Of a DNA stretch of 64,000 nt, positions 41,134 to 49,495 are shown piece after piece; the stretch's first letter is position 1; each line of letters opens with the position of its first letter. Origin of the DNA: Fimenecus sp900545625 (GTDB taxonomy: Bacteria; Bacillota; Clostridia; Oscillospirales; Acutalibacteraceae); contig OZ007023.1 in assembly GCA_963931525.1 (NCBI GenBank), forward strand, positions 1,860,001 to 1,924,000, written 5' to 3'. Under the pieces are notes generated by a model, which saw only the letters and a program-made list of their open reading frames with translations, did not search any database and was not told the DNA's origin. A program made the position numbers and the translations under genes.

Positions 41134-42112
41134 ACCAGAAATCATCGCCGGGCAGGCTGCCGCCGACGGACTGCGCGTTTGCCTCATACAGCACCGTCAG
41201 GTTTGCCGTAGCAATATCGCGCATGGCCGTACCGCTTTGGAACGTGATGCTGCAGCGCGGGATCGCCTGCTTTGCAACTGCGGCTTTCGGGATCACGCCG
41301 TAGGTCTCGCAAAGCGCTGCCGTTTCATCCAGATTGGTCTGCGTGTATTCGACAGACGCCTGATATTCCGTAAGGAAGGCGTCCACGGTCTCTTTGTTCT
41401 GTTCTACATAATCCTTGCGTGCCACGATACAGCCCATAGCGAGCGCTACGCCGCTGGCTTCTTCAAAAGCGTCGGAAAGGTCAAGAACGGTTTGCAGTGC
41501 TTCGTTTTGCGACAGTGCGGAGGTCACATTCGGCTCGGGCAGCAGATACAGCGTATTGTCCCCCGTAGTCGCCGCAGCGGCAAGCGTAGCGACCTCGGCA
41601 TGCTCGGAGCGGTATTCCACCGTAACACTGTCGGTAAGGCCGTTTTGTTCCAAAAGATAATTGAGCACATATTCGGGCGTAGCCCCCTGCCCCGCCGAAA
41701 TCACGGTCTTGCCCGCGAGATCCGCGATGCTTTCCAACGGCTGCGCGGAAAGCAGATACAGCGTGCCGAGCGTATTGATGGCGAGCATCTGGATATTGCC
41801 TTCCAGCTTGTTATACAGTACCGAAGCCATGTTCAGCGGGCATGCGGCGATGTCGTAATTGCCGGCAATCATGCCTGCGGAGATCTCCGTAGGATCGGTG
41901 GAAAGCGTGATGGTGTAGTCGTTGGCGGCAGTGCCTGCGTCGTCATCCGACCAGAGCTTCACGGTGCCGACACCCGTCGGGCCCATGAGGGTGCCAAGGC
42001 GCACGACTGCCTTTTGCGCCGGTGTGTCATCTGTGGTCGTATCGCTGCTGCCGCAGGCGGCAAGCGAGAATACCATCAGGAGACTTAACAGCAATGCGAT
42101 GGTTTTTTTCAT
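41123..42112 (-). CDS. ABC transporter substrate-binding lipoprotein (NMT1/SsuA-like)
   Basis: 329 residues. Lipoprotein signal LSLLMVFSLAACGSS. Type II periplasmic-binding fold: VRLGTLMGPTGVG, DIAACPLNMASVLYNK, LAGKTVISAGQGATPEYVLN. This family binds thiamine precursors, sulfonates, nitrate or similar; the ligand is not decided by sequence. It follows the Crp-type regulator by 36 nt, which may sense the same nutrient or redox state. Confidence 0.9.
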   Translation of the reverse strand: MKKTIALLLSLLMVFSLAACGSSDTTTDDTPAQKAVVRLGTLMGPTGVGTVKLWSDDDAGTAANDYTITLSTDPTEISAGMIAGNYDIAACPLNMASVLYNKLEGNIQMLAINTLGTLYLLSAQPLESIADLAGKTVISAGQGATPEYVLNYLLEQNGLTDSVTVEYRSEHAEVATLAAAATTGDNTLYLLPEPNVTSALSQNEALQTVLDLSDAFEEASGVALAMGCIVARKDYVEQNKETVDAFLTEYQASVEYTQTNLDETAALCETYGVIPKAAVAKQAIPRCSITFQSGTAMRDIATANLTVLYEANAQSVGGSLPGDDFWYGV

Positions 42113-42148
42113 ATGGATCTTCCTTTCACGGCGACGAAAAAGCGACGC

Positions 42149-42790
42149 CTAAACATTTGTGAGTGTGATGGTTTTTCCGGCATACCGCAGCTTACCCTCT
42201 TCAGAGAGGCTTTCCAGCGCACGGTAAACACCCGCACGGCTGACGTTGATCTGGCGGGATAGCTCGGTGACGTTGACATTGCAAAGTGTACCGTCATCGC
42301 CGCAGACGCTTTGCAGATGCGCGAACAGGCGTTCCTCTGCGCTCGGGGCGGTATATGCCTCGATCTTGCGGTTCAGGAAATAAATGCGCTCCGAAAGATA
42401 CGTGATATACGCCACGGCAAAATCACGGCTTTGCGCCATCAATGCATCCACGCCCGGTTTTTCGAGAAACAGCACCCGGCAGGCGGTTTTTGCAACGATC
42501 GAATTCACGAACTCCTCGGCGCGGTTATACAGCGTGACTGTACCGAACTGCCCGCCGCGTTTCAAAACGCTGACGGTCACATGGTCCTTCATCACCCGTG
42601 CTTCTCCCCGCAGCAGCACACCGATGCAGCGCGCACGGCTTTCGCGGGAAAAAATCAAGTCGTCTTTTTTGTAAGTATGGACAGATGCGGCGCTTTCTAA
42701 CAACGTGTCAAGCCGGTCGGGCGTCAGCACGGAAAAAATGTCCGCGCACAAAAGCGCAGCCGTACATTCTTTTTTCAACGCTTCCGTCAT
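42149..42790 (-). CDS. Crp/Fnr family transcription regulator
   Basis: 213 residues: an N-terminal cyclic-nucleotide-binding-like domain (about 20-130) and a C-terminal HTH (VTELSRQINVSRAGVYRALE). No N-terminal Cys cluster for an FNR-type Fe-S sensor and no clear cAMP phosphate-binding cassette, so the effector is unknown. First gene of the operon with an ABC importer. A palindrome just downstream of its promoter suggests autoregulation. Confidence 0.92.
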   Translation of the reverse strand: MTEALKKECTAALLCADIFSVLTPDRLDTLLESAASVHTYKKDDLIFSRESRARCIGVLLRGEARVMKDHVTVSVLKRGGQFGTVTLYNRAEEFVNSIVAKTACRVLFLEKPGVDALMAQSRDFAVAYITYLSERIYFLNRKIEAYTAPSAEERLFAHLQSVCGDDGTLCNVNVTELSRQINVSRAGVYRALESLSEEGKLRYAGKTITLTNV

Positions 42791-42806
42791 ACTTCCGCCT
42801 CATTTC

Positions 42807-42859
42807 TGTCTCATATGATACAGTATTTGGAGTATACTATATTTTTATAACGTCGTCAA
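42807..42859 (-). promoter_or_regulatory. Promoter and palindromic operator of the Crp-ABC operon
   Basis: Minus-strand -35 TTGACG (42854-42859) and -10 TATACT (42831-42836), spacer 17. Downstream, TGTCTCATATGATACA (42807-42822 on the plus strand) is symmetric at 14 of 16 positions with TGT/ACA ends like Crp-family sites. Confidence 0.7.
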
Positions 42860-42930
42860 GACAGCAACAGGACTTTATTTCACCCATAGGAAATTTTCGG
42901 AAAAGTTCATAAAATGTTTGCAAAATCCCC

Positions 42931-42967
42931 TTGTTTTTTCTCGACAGGTTTGATAAAATTTTAACGT
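42931..42967 (+). promoter_or_regulatory. Promoter of the iron alcohol dehydrogenase with a Rex-like site
   Basis: Plus strand TTGTTT (42931-42936), 17-bp spacer, TAAAAT (-10, about 42954-42959). TTGATAAAATTTTAACGT at 42950-42967 matches the Rex consensus TTGTTAA-N4-TTAACAA at 11 of 14 positions and covers the -10. Confidence 0.45.
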
Positions 42968-43021
42968 AAGCTGCGGGGAAATTACCCGCGCGGCAATAAC
43001 TGAATCAAAGGAGTGTCCTAT

Positions 43022-44170
43022 ATGGCAAATCGGTTTATTCTCAACGAAACCTCTTATCACGGTAAAGGCGCGATCCAGAGCATTGCAGATGAGGCGATCG
43101 CCCGTGGCTTCAAAAAAGCCTTTCTCTGCTCCGACCCCGATCTTCTGAAGTTCGGCGTTACGAAAAAGGTCACCGATATTCTGGACGCAAAAGGGCTCGC
43201 GTATGAGATCTATTCCGACATTAAGCCCAATCCCACCATTGAAAACTGCCAGCACGGCGTAGACGCGTTCAAGGCATCAGGTGCGGATTATCTGATTGCC
43301 ATCGGCGGCGGCAGCTCGATGGATACGGCGAAAGCCATCGGCATTGTGGCGGCAAACCCCGAATTCTATGATATCCGCAGCTTGGAGGGCGTCGCGCCCA
43401 CCAAGAACAAGGCGGTGCCGATCATTGCGGTGCCCACCACGGCCGGCACGGCGGCGGAAGTCACGATCAACTACGTCATCACCGATGCGGAGAAAAACCG
43501 CAAAATGGTCTGCGTAGACGTACATGACATCCCCGTAGTCGCCGTTGTTGACCCGGATATGATGTCGAGCATGCCCAAGGGCTTGACAGCCGCTACCGGC
43601 ATGGATGCGCTCACCCACGCGATTGAAGGTTATATCACGAAAGGTGCATGGGCGCTTTCCGATATGTTCCACTTAAAGGCTATTGAGATCATCTCGAAAT
43701 TCCTGCGCGGCGCGGTGGAAAACACGGACGAAGGACGCGAAGGCATGGCGCTCGGTCAGTACATCGCGGGCATGGGCTTCTCGAACGTGGGTCTTGGCAT
43801 CGTGCACTCCATGGCGCACCCGCTCGGCGCGCTGTATGATACCCCGCACGGCGTGGCAAACGCGATCATCCTGCCGACGGTCATGGCGTACAACGCCCCC
43901 GCGACCGGTGAGAAATATCGTGACATCGCAAAAGCCATGGGCGTTGCGGGCGTGGATGAAATGTCCTTGGAGGATGCGCGCCAGGCGGCGATCGATGCGG
44001 TGCGGCAGCTCTCGCAGGATGTGGGCATCCCCGCCGATCTCAAGAAGATCGTCAAGCCCGAGGATCTGGACTTCTTGGCGCAGTCCGCTTATGACGATGC
44101 GTGCCGTCCCGGCAACCCGAGAGACACAAGCGTTGCGGAGATCAAGGCGCTGTACGAATCGCTGATCTGA
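43022..44170 (+). CDS. Iron-containing alcohol dehydrogenase (lactaldehyde/1,2-propanediol oxidoreductase-like)
   Basis: 382 residues, the only clear plus-strand enzyme gene. NAD(P)-binding GGGSSMDTAKAIG, then GTAAEVT. Metal ligands lie in MDALTHAIEGY and in HSMAHPLGALYDTPHGVANA (two His). Most like FucO or other short-chain Fe-ADHs that reduce aldehydes with NADH. AAAGGAG precedes the ATG at 43022. Divergent from the Crp operon, with its own promoter and terminator. Confidence 0.93.
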   Translation: MANRFILNETSYHGKGAIQSIADEAIARGFKKAFLCSDPDLLKFGVTKKVTDILDAKGLAYEIYSDIKPNPTIENCQHGVDAFKASGADYLIAIGGGSSMDTAKAIGIVAANPEFYDIRSLEGVAPTKNKAVPIIAVPTTAGTAAEVTINYVITDAEKNRKMVCVDVHDIPVVAVVDPDMMSSMPKGLTAATGMDALTHAIEGYITKGAWALSDMFHLKAIEIISKFLRGAVENTDEGREGMALGQYIAGMGFSNVGLGIVHSMAHPLGALYDTPHGVANAIILPTVMAYNAPATGEKYRDIAKAMGVAGVDEMSLEDARQAAIDAVRQLSQDVGIPADLKKIVKPEDLDFLAQSAYDDACRPGNPRDTSVAEIKALYESLI

Positions 44171-44186
44171 CCGAAATACAGTATAC

Positions 44187-44222
44187 AAAAAGCGGTATCG
44201 CGTTTGCGATACCGCTTTCTTT
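44187..44222. terminator. Bidirectional terminator between Fe-ADH and degV genes
   Basis: Stem AAAGCGGTATCGC and its complement with loop GTTT (44189-44218), with A/T runs on both sides. It serves the converging genes ending at 44170 and 44237. Confidence 0.93.
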
Positions 44223-44236
44223 ATGCCCGGTAAATT

Positions 44237-45127
44237 TTACGCGCCGCGCTCGTCGCCGAAGAAGAACAGGGCAACCGTGCCGGGGCCTGTGTGTGCGCCG
44301 ATGACCGTGCCGATGCTGTTGATCATCACCTTGCCGTCAAGGTTCGGGAAAGTCGCTTCCACACGGTCGGCGACCGCACGGGCATCCGCTTCGCAGGCGG
44401 AATGCGAGATAAAGCATTTGCCGCTGTAATCGCGCCCGCCCTCGGCGTGTTCCACCATTTTGGAGACGATCTCGTCGATCGCTTTCACCTTACCGCGGCA
44501 TTTCTGGCGCGGGATGAGCTTACCCTCGTTGTTGACATTCAACAGCGGGCAGATCTTGAGCACCGTGCCGAAGAAGCCCGCCACGGGCGTGACGCGCCCA
44601 CCGCGAATATAGCTGGTCAAATCCGTCGAGAAGAACCAATGGTGCAGACGCAGCTTATTTTGCTCCAGATAATCGCAGACTTCCTCGGCGGATTTCCCGC
44701 TGTCGCGCAGATCGGCGGCTTTGTCCACCAAAAGCCCGTACCCCGAAGAAGCCGCAAGGGAATCGACGATATACAGCTTCGCGTCCGGATACTTTTCCGT
44801 AAGCGTTTCCCGCGCGATGCGCGCCGAGTTTGCAGAGCCCGAAAGCCCGCTCGAAAACGCGATGTGCAGCACTTCCCTGCCCGCTTTCAAAAATGGCTCG
44901 AAGTATTCCACATACTGCTGGACATTGATCTGCGAGGTGGTCGGCTGCGCGCCGTCGGCGATGCGCCGGTAAAACTCGTCAAAGGGAATGGACTGCCCGA
45001 GGTCGTCGAGGTATTCCTTGCCGCCCATTTGAAAATGGAAGCAGGTAAAGTGAATATCGCGTTCCTCAAAATACGACAGCGGCAGATCCGCCGTCGAGCA
45101 GCAAGATAAAATAAAATCAGATCGCAT
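44237..45127 (-). CDS. DegV family fatty-acid-binding protein
   Basis: 296 residues with the DegV/FakB fold: N-terminal CSTADLPLSYFEERDIHFTC, TSQINVQQYVEYF, IAFSSGLSGSANSA, and the ligand-gating RGGRVTPVAGFFGTVLKICP. DegV/FakB proteins present fatty acids to FakA kinase for phosphorylation. It is preceded by a GH20 gene 21 nt away and may be co-transcribed. Confidence 0.92.
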   Translation of the reverse strand: MRSDFILSCCSTADLPLSYFEERDIHFTCFHFQMGGKEYLDDLGQSIPFDEFYRRIADGAQPTTSQINVQQYVEYFEPFLKAGREVLHIAFSSGLSGSANSARIARETLTEKYPDAKLYIVDSLAASSGYGLLVDKAADLRDSGKSAEEVCDYLEQNKLRLHHWFFSTDLTSYIRGGRVTPVAGFFGTVLKICPLLNVNNEGKLIPRQKCRGKVKAIDEIVSKMVEHAEGGRDYSGKCFISHSACEADARAVADRVEATFPNLDGKVMINSIGTVIGAHTGPGTVALFFFGDERGA

Positions 45128-45148
45128 GGTTTTGTCTCCCGTTTTGTT

Positions 45149-46714
45149 TTATGTATTTTCTTTCGCGGCGCGGAGCTGTTCGCTGATTCGGAACTCCTTG
45201 CCGTCGGCACCGAGGTGATAGAGCGGAACGCGTTTGACGTTCCATTTGCGTTTTTCAAGCCGGGAGTAGTACACGCCCGTCTTGCGCCAATAGGTCTTGA
45301 GCCAATCGAGCCGCTTATGGAAATCCTTGTAGCGGCGCAATTCAGGCTTTGTCCACGCGACCTCCGCGACGGCGGCGATGCGCGGGAACATGGCGAACTG
45401 CAGCGCCTGCTCGGAATCGAGCCACTCCGACCAATGCGTACACTCTATGCCGCGCACGCGCTGGTTCGGCTTGCTGAAACCGACCTTGGATGGCTTAAAG
45501 CTGTATGTCTTTTTCAGCGGGATGTTCGCATAAGAAATATCCAGATAGAAAAAGGCGTCCGGCGACAAAATGAAGTCGCGCTTATAGGATTGCGCACGCA
45601 CCGCGCTGCGGTTGAACGGGTGCCAGAACTGGCAGATGATGCTTTCGTCAAAGCCGTCGCCGATGCAGTCGTTCCACGCGATGGTGGTTTTTCCGTATTT
45701 CTTGACGATCTCGTTGACGCGGCTCATAAACAGCCCCTGCAGCGCCTTGCCGTCCTTTAAGCCGTTCTCCTCCATAAGCGCGCGGCACTTCGGGCATTTT
45801 TCCCAGACCTTATGTCCCTTCGACGCCTCGTCGCCGCCGATGTGGAAATATTTGCCGGGAAACAGCGCGCAAAGCTCGCCGAACAGGGTATCTAAGAAGG
45901 CATAGACCTCGTCGTTCCCGGCGCAGAGGATCGTGTCGAAGATCCCGTTCTCACAAGCGACCTCCACCGATTCGCCGAAGCAGGAAAGCTGCGGATACGC
46001 CGCAAGGATCGCCGTGGTGTGCCCGGGGATGTCGAATTCGGGGATCACGTCGATGTGCAGCGACGCGGCGTAAGCCACGACCTCGCGGATCTCCTCTTGC
46101 GTATAGTAGTGGAAATATTCCCCGCCGCGGTGCTCCAGCCCGCAGCCTTCAAAGCCCGCGTATTTGCGCTTCGCGCCGACAGACGTAAGCTCGGGGAACA
46201 GCTTGCTTTCCACGCGGAAGCCCTGGTCGTCGGAAAGGTGCCAGTGCAGCGTGTTGAGCTTGAGCATCGCCATGGAATCGAGCACGCGCTTCACAATATC
46301 CTTGCCGAAGAAATGGCGCGCGTCGTCGATCTGTACCCCACGGTATTTATAAAGCGGCGCATCCTCAATGAAAAGCCCTTCCACGGTCGCTTTGCCGTTC
46401 TGCTTTTTTGCCTGCATCAAAATCGTGCGCAGCGTCACAGCACCGTAAAACGCACCCGACGGGTCGGAGGCCTCAATCAAAATGCCCTCATTCGAAACGC
46501 GCAGGCGGTAGCTTTCCGCTGCCATCCCCTCCGCCTTTTTGATCTTGATCGCGCCCTCGTCCTCACGCGGCTTGGTCTTCAGATAAGCGGTCAAATAATT
46601 CCCTGCATCCAAAAATTCCTTTGCACAAAGCACCTGTGTGCCCGACGACACGGTATAGCTGCCCGGCTCCTTCGTATAGCGGTTGGGCTTGGGCACGATA
46701 TTATATTTCAGCAC
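45149..46714 (-). CDS. GH20 beta-N-acetylhexosaminidase
   Basis: 521 residues, no signal peptide. The N-terminal GH20b domain is followed by a barrel with LNTLHWHLSDDQGFRVESKL, DVIPEFDIPGHTTAIL and the catalytic Asp-Glu pair in YFHIGGDEASKGHKVW. It releases terminal GlcNAc/GalNAc from oligosaccharides, probably inside the cell. The GTG at 46714 is chosen over upstream ATGs because GGGAGGA lies at the right distance. Upstream and downstream wall genes suggest amino-sugar recycling. Confidence 0.92.
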   Translation of the reverse strand: MLKYNIVPKPNRYTKEPGSYTVSSGTQVLCAKEFLDAGNYLTAYLKTKPREDEGAIKIKKAEGMAAESYRLRVSNEGILIEASDPSGAFYGAVTLRTILMQAKKQNGKATVEGLFIEDAPLYKYRGVQIDDARHFFGKDIVKRVLDSMAMLKLNTLHWHLSDDQGFRVESKLFPELTSVGAKRKYAGFEGCGLEHRGGEYFHYYTQEEIREVVAYAASLHIDVIPEFDIPGHTTAILAAYPQLSCFGESVEVACENGIFDTILCAGNDEVYAFLDTLFGELCALFPGKYFHIGGDEASKGHKVWEKCPKCRALMEENGLKDGKALQGLFMSRVNEIVKKYGKTTIAWNDCIGDGFDESIICQFWHPFNRSAVRAQSYKRDFILSPDAFFYLDISYANIPLKKTYSFKPSKVGFSKPNQRVRGIECTHWSEWLDSEQALQFAMFPRIAAVAEVAWTKPELRRYKDFHKRLDWLKTYWRKTGVYYSRLEKRKWNVKRVPLYHLGADGKEFRISEQLRAAKENT

Positions 46715-46821
46715 AACAATTCCTCCCGGAAGCATGCGGATCCCCGCGCGAAAATATCCCGTGCACCGACATACAGCGCACAAAGACATTATGACAAATC
46801 ACGCGGGGTTTTGCAAGCCTT

Positions 46822-47460
46822 TTATCGGATTTTCTCGGCGATTTTTTCAAAGAGCTCCACGATCTTAAAACGCGCTTCAAACCGGGGGCTGCGCGTCACG
46901 ACGTCCTCCTCTTCATCGGTCAGCGCATCGTCGAGCGTCACCTCGCCCTCGGCGGCAGGCAGGCAAAGCGGCGGGAACATCACGCACCACCAATTTTGTC
47001 CCTCGCCGTTTCCGAGGATGACCCGCACCGCCGTGTAAACGCCCGCGGGCAGCGTTACCGCGTCGTCATAGGTACGCGTTGCAAAAAAGTCCTGCCCGAT
47101 CTCGACCGTGACGCCGTAATCCATACCGTTTTCCGCGAGCACGTCCTCTGCCGCTTTTTGCAGATGGTCGATATCGCTTTGCAGCACCTGCTGCGCGTCC
47201 TCGACGGTCATCGTTCCGTCGAACAGCGCGCCGCCCGCTTCCAGCACCGCGTCGCGCACTTTGAGCTTGACCGCCTGGTCTGCTTCGCTGTCGGAATTGG
47301 CGATAACATGCATGCGAAGCACATCCTCTCGCACTTGCCCGCATACCGCACCGAACGACGTGACGCTCAGCAATGCGGCGATCAGGAAGCCGCAGAGTAC
47401 GGACAGCTCCGCTTTGCGGCGGGTCTCTTTGGTCAGGCGGAATTTTCGTTTTGTCTGCAT
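46822..47460 (-). CDS. spoIIR: Stage II sporulation protein R
   Basis: 212 residues: an N-terminal helix (LSVLCGFLIAALLSVTSFGA) then the SpoIIR domain with LRMHVIANSDSEADQAVKLK, VRDAVLE, and GVYTAVRVILGNGEGQNWWC with MFPPLC. Secreted from the forespore, it triggers SpoIIGA processing of pro-SigE. Confirms a sporulating host. The ATG at 47460 has AAAGGA. Confidence 0.95.
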   Translation of the reverse strand: MQTKRKFRLTKETRRKAELSVLCGFLIAALLSVTSFGAVCGQVREDVLRMHVIANSDSEADQAVKLKVRDAVLEAGGALFDGTMTVEDAQQVLQSDIDHLQKAAEDVLAENGMDYGVTVEIGQDFFATRTYDDAVTLPAGVYTAVRVILGNGEGQNWWCVMFPPLCLPAAEGEVTLDDALTDEEEDVVTRSPRFEARFKIVELFEKIAEKIR

Positions 47461-47534
47461 ATATGTTTCAATCCTTTCGTTTTGAAAAGCGGTTTTGCTT
47501 CTCGCAACAAAAGGATTGACGGGATTCAAACGAT

Positions 47535-47978
47535 TTATACAATATTTTCCTGTTCCCGCCGCCAGCGCATCCACAATTCGGGTTCTCCTGTATTTTCATC
47601 CGTCGATATACACTGCAAAGCAAAGCCCTCGCGCCCGTAAAATGCGGCGGCACGTGTGTTCTTTTGGTAGACACAGAGCGTAAGAACAGGATACTTTGTC
47701 TTAGCAAAGTCCAAAAGCGCTTTGCCGATCCCCTGTCCGCGGCAGGTTTCATCTACAAAAAGCCCTTCGATATGCCCGTCGCAAAGCCCGATAAACCCAC
47801 GCACAAGATCGTTTTCCTTAGCTGTGTATACCTCGCTTTGCGGCAGCTGATTTTCCACAGCGGGCAGGTTGCTTTCCCAATACGTTTTTGGGATAAAGGC
47901 GTGCGCCTGTAAATTTCCGGAAAGCCAGATCCGCAAAACCGCCTGTAAATCGGCGGTGTGCAGACGTTCAATATGCAT
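47535..47978 (-). CDS. GNAT family N-acetyltransferase
   Basis: 147 residues with the acetyl-CoA motif VDETCRGQGIGKALLDFAKT and the C-terminal YQKNTRAAAFYGREGFAL. Resembles YjaB/Acuc-like small GNATs; substrate unknown. The ATG at 47978 has AAGGGAA. It follows the hydrogenase gene by 55 nt and may be the last gene of that operon. Confidence 0.88.
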   Translation of the reverse strand: MHIERLHTADLQAVLRIWLSGNLQAHAFIPKTYWESNLPAVENQLPQSEVYTAKENDLVRGFIGLCDGHIEGLFVDETCRGQGIGKALLDFAKTKYPVLTLCVYQKNTRAAAFYGREGFALQCISTDENTGEPELWMRWRREQENIV

Positions 47979-48033
47979 AGGTTTATTCCCTTCAAAAAAG
48001 GCGGCAGGATTTCCCGCCGCCTTTGCAAAATCG

Positions 48034-49482
48034 TTATTTGAGCACGCTGATGGCGTCGGTGATGGTTTTTTCCATCGCCTCGCGGCCGTATTTGTCGACC
48101 TCATTCTTGTCGCGCGCTTCATGTGTTAAGCAGCCTGCGCCGCCGATACACCCGCCGACGCACGCCATACCCTCGATAAAGTTGTTCGGGAGCACGCCTT
48201 TCGACGCTTTAAGAAGCGCCAGACGGCATTCCTCAATGCCGTCGCAGGCGATCGGCTTATAGTCAAAGTCAATATTCTGCTCTTTCAGCGCCTGCTCCAC
48301 CGCGTCGCGAAGTCCGCCGCTGCGCGCGAAAATACGTCCGAAATACGAAGCATTGTCGAGCGCCTCCTCGGGCAGTGCGGAAAAGTCGATGTCGCGGCTG
48401 TCAAACAGCGCCTGCAATTCCTCGAAGGTCAAAACGGAATCTACGATGGGCTTGACGCGATCGAGCTGGATCTCCATCTTCTTCGCCGTGCAGGGCCCGA
48501 TAAAGACGATCTTGCAGTCCGGCTCACGATCGCGGATATATTTTGCGATCGTCGCCATGGGCGAAAGGTTATGGGAGATGTTGTCCGCGAGCTTCGGGAA
48601 GCTCTTGCGGATATAATCTACGAACGCAGGACAGCATGAGCTTGTTAAAAAGCCCTTTTCCGCAAGCTCCTGCGCTTCGGTATAGGACACCATATCCGCG
48701 CCGAGCGCCGCTTCGATGACGCTGTAAAAGCCGAGCTTTTTGATCGCGGCAATGACCTGCCCGAGCTTGGCATAGGTAAATTGGCTCGCGATAGAGGGCG
48801 CGACGATGGCATAGGTCTTATATGCCGTATTGTTTTGGCTCTTTTTAAGCATGCTGATAACATCCAGAATATAGGATTTATCGGCAATCGCGCCGAACGG
48901 GCACATATATTCGCACGCGCCGCAGGAAATGCACTTATCGTTGTCAATGTGTGCGGCGCGCATCTCGTCGTTTTTCATGGAGATCGCCTTGACCTTACAG
49001 GCGCGCTCACACGGGCGAACATAATTGGTGATCGCCGAATACGGGCAGACCTTGGCGCATGCGCCGCAGTTGACGCACTTGGTTTTGTCGATGTGCGCCT
49101 TCTGGTTCTCGTCAAAGGTGATCGCGTCTTTCGGGCAGACATCCTCACAGCGGTGCGCGATGCAGCCGCGGCAGTCCTGCGAGACCTGATAGCCGCTGGC
49201 TGGGCATTCGTCGCAGGCGATCTCAATGACCTCAATGACATTGGGGTTGGTCTTATCCCCGCCGCATGCCATTTTGATACGCTCGGCAATGACGGCGCGC
49301 TCTTTGTAAACACAGCAGCGCATGGTGGCTTTCGGACCGGGCGCCACGACCTTTGCAATATCGTTGAAGCTGTTGGCGAGCTGGAATTCGTCGCCGTCAA
49401 AAGCAATGCGCGCCACCTCACGCAGCACCTTGTATTTCAGGTACTGCACCTTGGTATCAAATTTGCGTCCTTCTTTTCCCAT
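48034..49482 (-). CDS. [FeFe] hydrogenase, monomeric group-B type
   Basis: 482 residues. The N-terminal part (about 85-215) holds several Fe-S motifs: a Cys-rich set (CDECPASG, CRGCIAHRCEDVCP) and two bacterial ferredoxin motifs (CVNCGACAKVCP, CISCGACEYMCP). H-cluster motifs: L1 TSSCCPAFVDY, L2 IGPCTAKKMEI, L3 EGMACVGGCIGGAG. This pattern differs from group A (MPC) and fits group B enzymes of Clostridia. It should interconvert protons and H2 with ferredoxin; maturases HydEFG are not in the window. Last enzyme of the rex operon, 13 nt after the phosphatase. Confidence 0.93.
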   Translation of the reverse strand: MGKEGRKFDTKVQYLKYKVLREVARIAFDGDEFQLANSFNDIAKVVAPGPKATMRCCVYKERAVIAERIKMACGGDKTNPNVIEVIEIACDECPASGYQVSQDCRGCIAHRCEDVCPKDAITFDENQKAHIDKTKCVNCGACAKVCPYSAITNYVRPCERACKVKAISMKNDEMRAAHIDNDKCISCGACEYMCPFGAIADKSYILDVISMLKKSQNNTAYKTYAIVAPSIASQFTYAKLGQVIAAIKKLGFYSVIEAALGADMVSYTEAQELAEKGFLTSSCCPAFVDYIRKSFPKLADNISHNLSPMATIAKYIRDREPDCKIVFIGPCTAKKMEIQLDRVKPIVDSVLTFEELQALFDSRDIDFSALPEEALDNASYFGRIFARSGGLRDAVEQALKEQNIDFDYKPIACDGIEECRLALLKASKGVLPNNFIEGMACVGGCIGGAGCLTHEARDKNEVDKYGREAMEKTITDAISVLK

Positions 49483-49495
49483 TCCGGTTTCTCCT

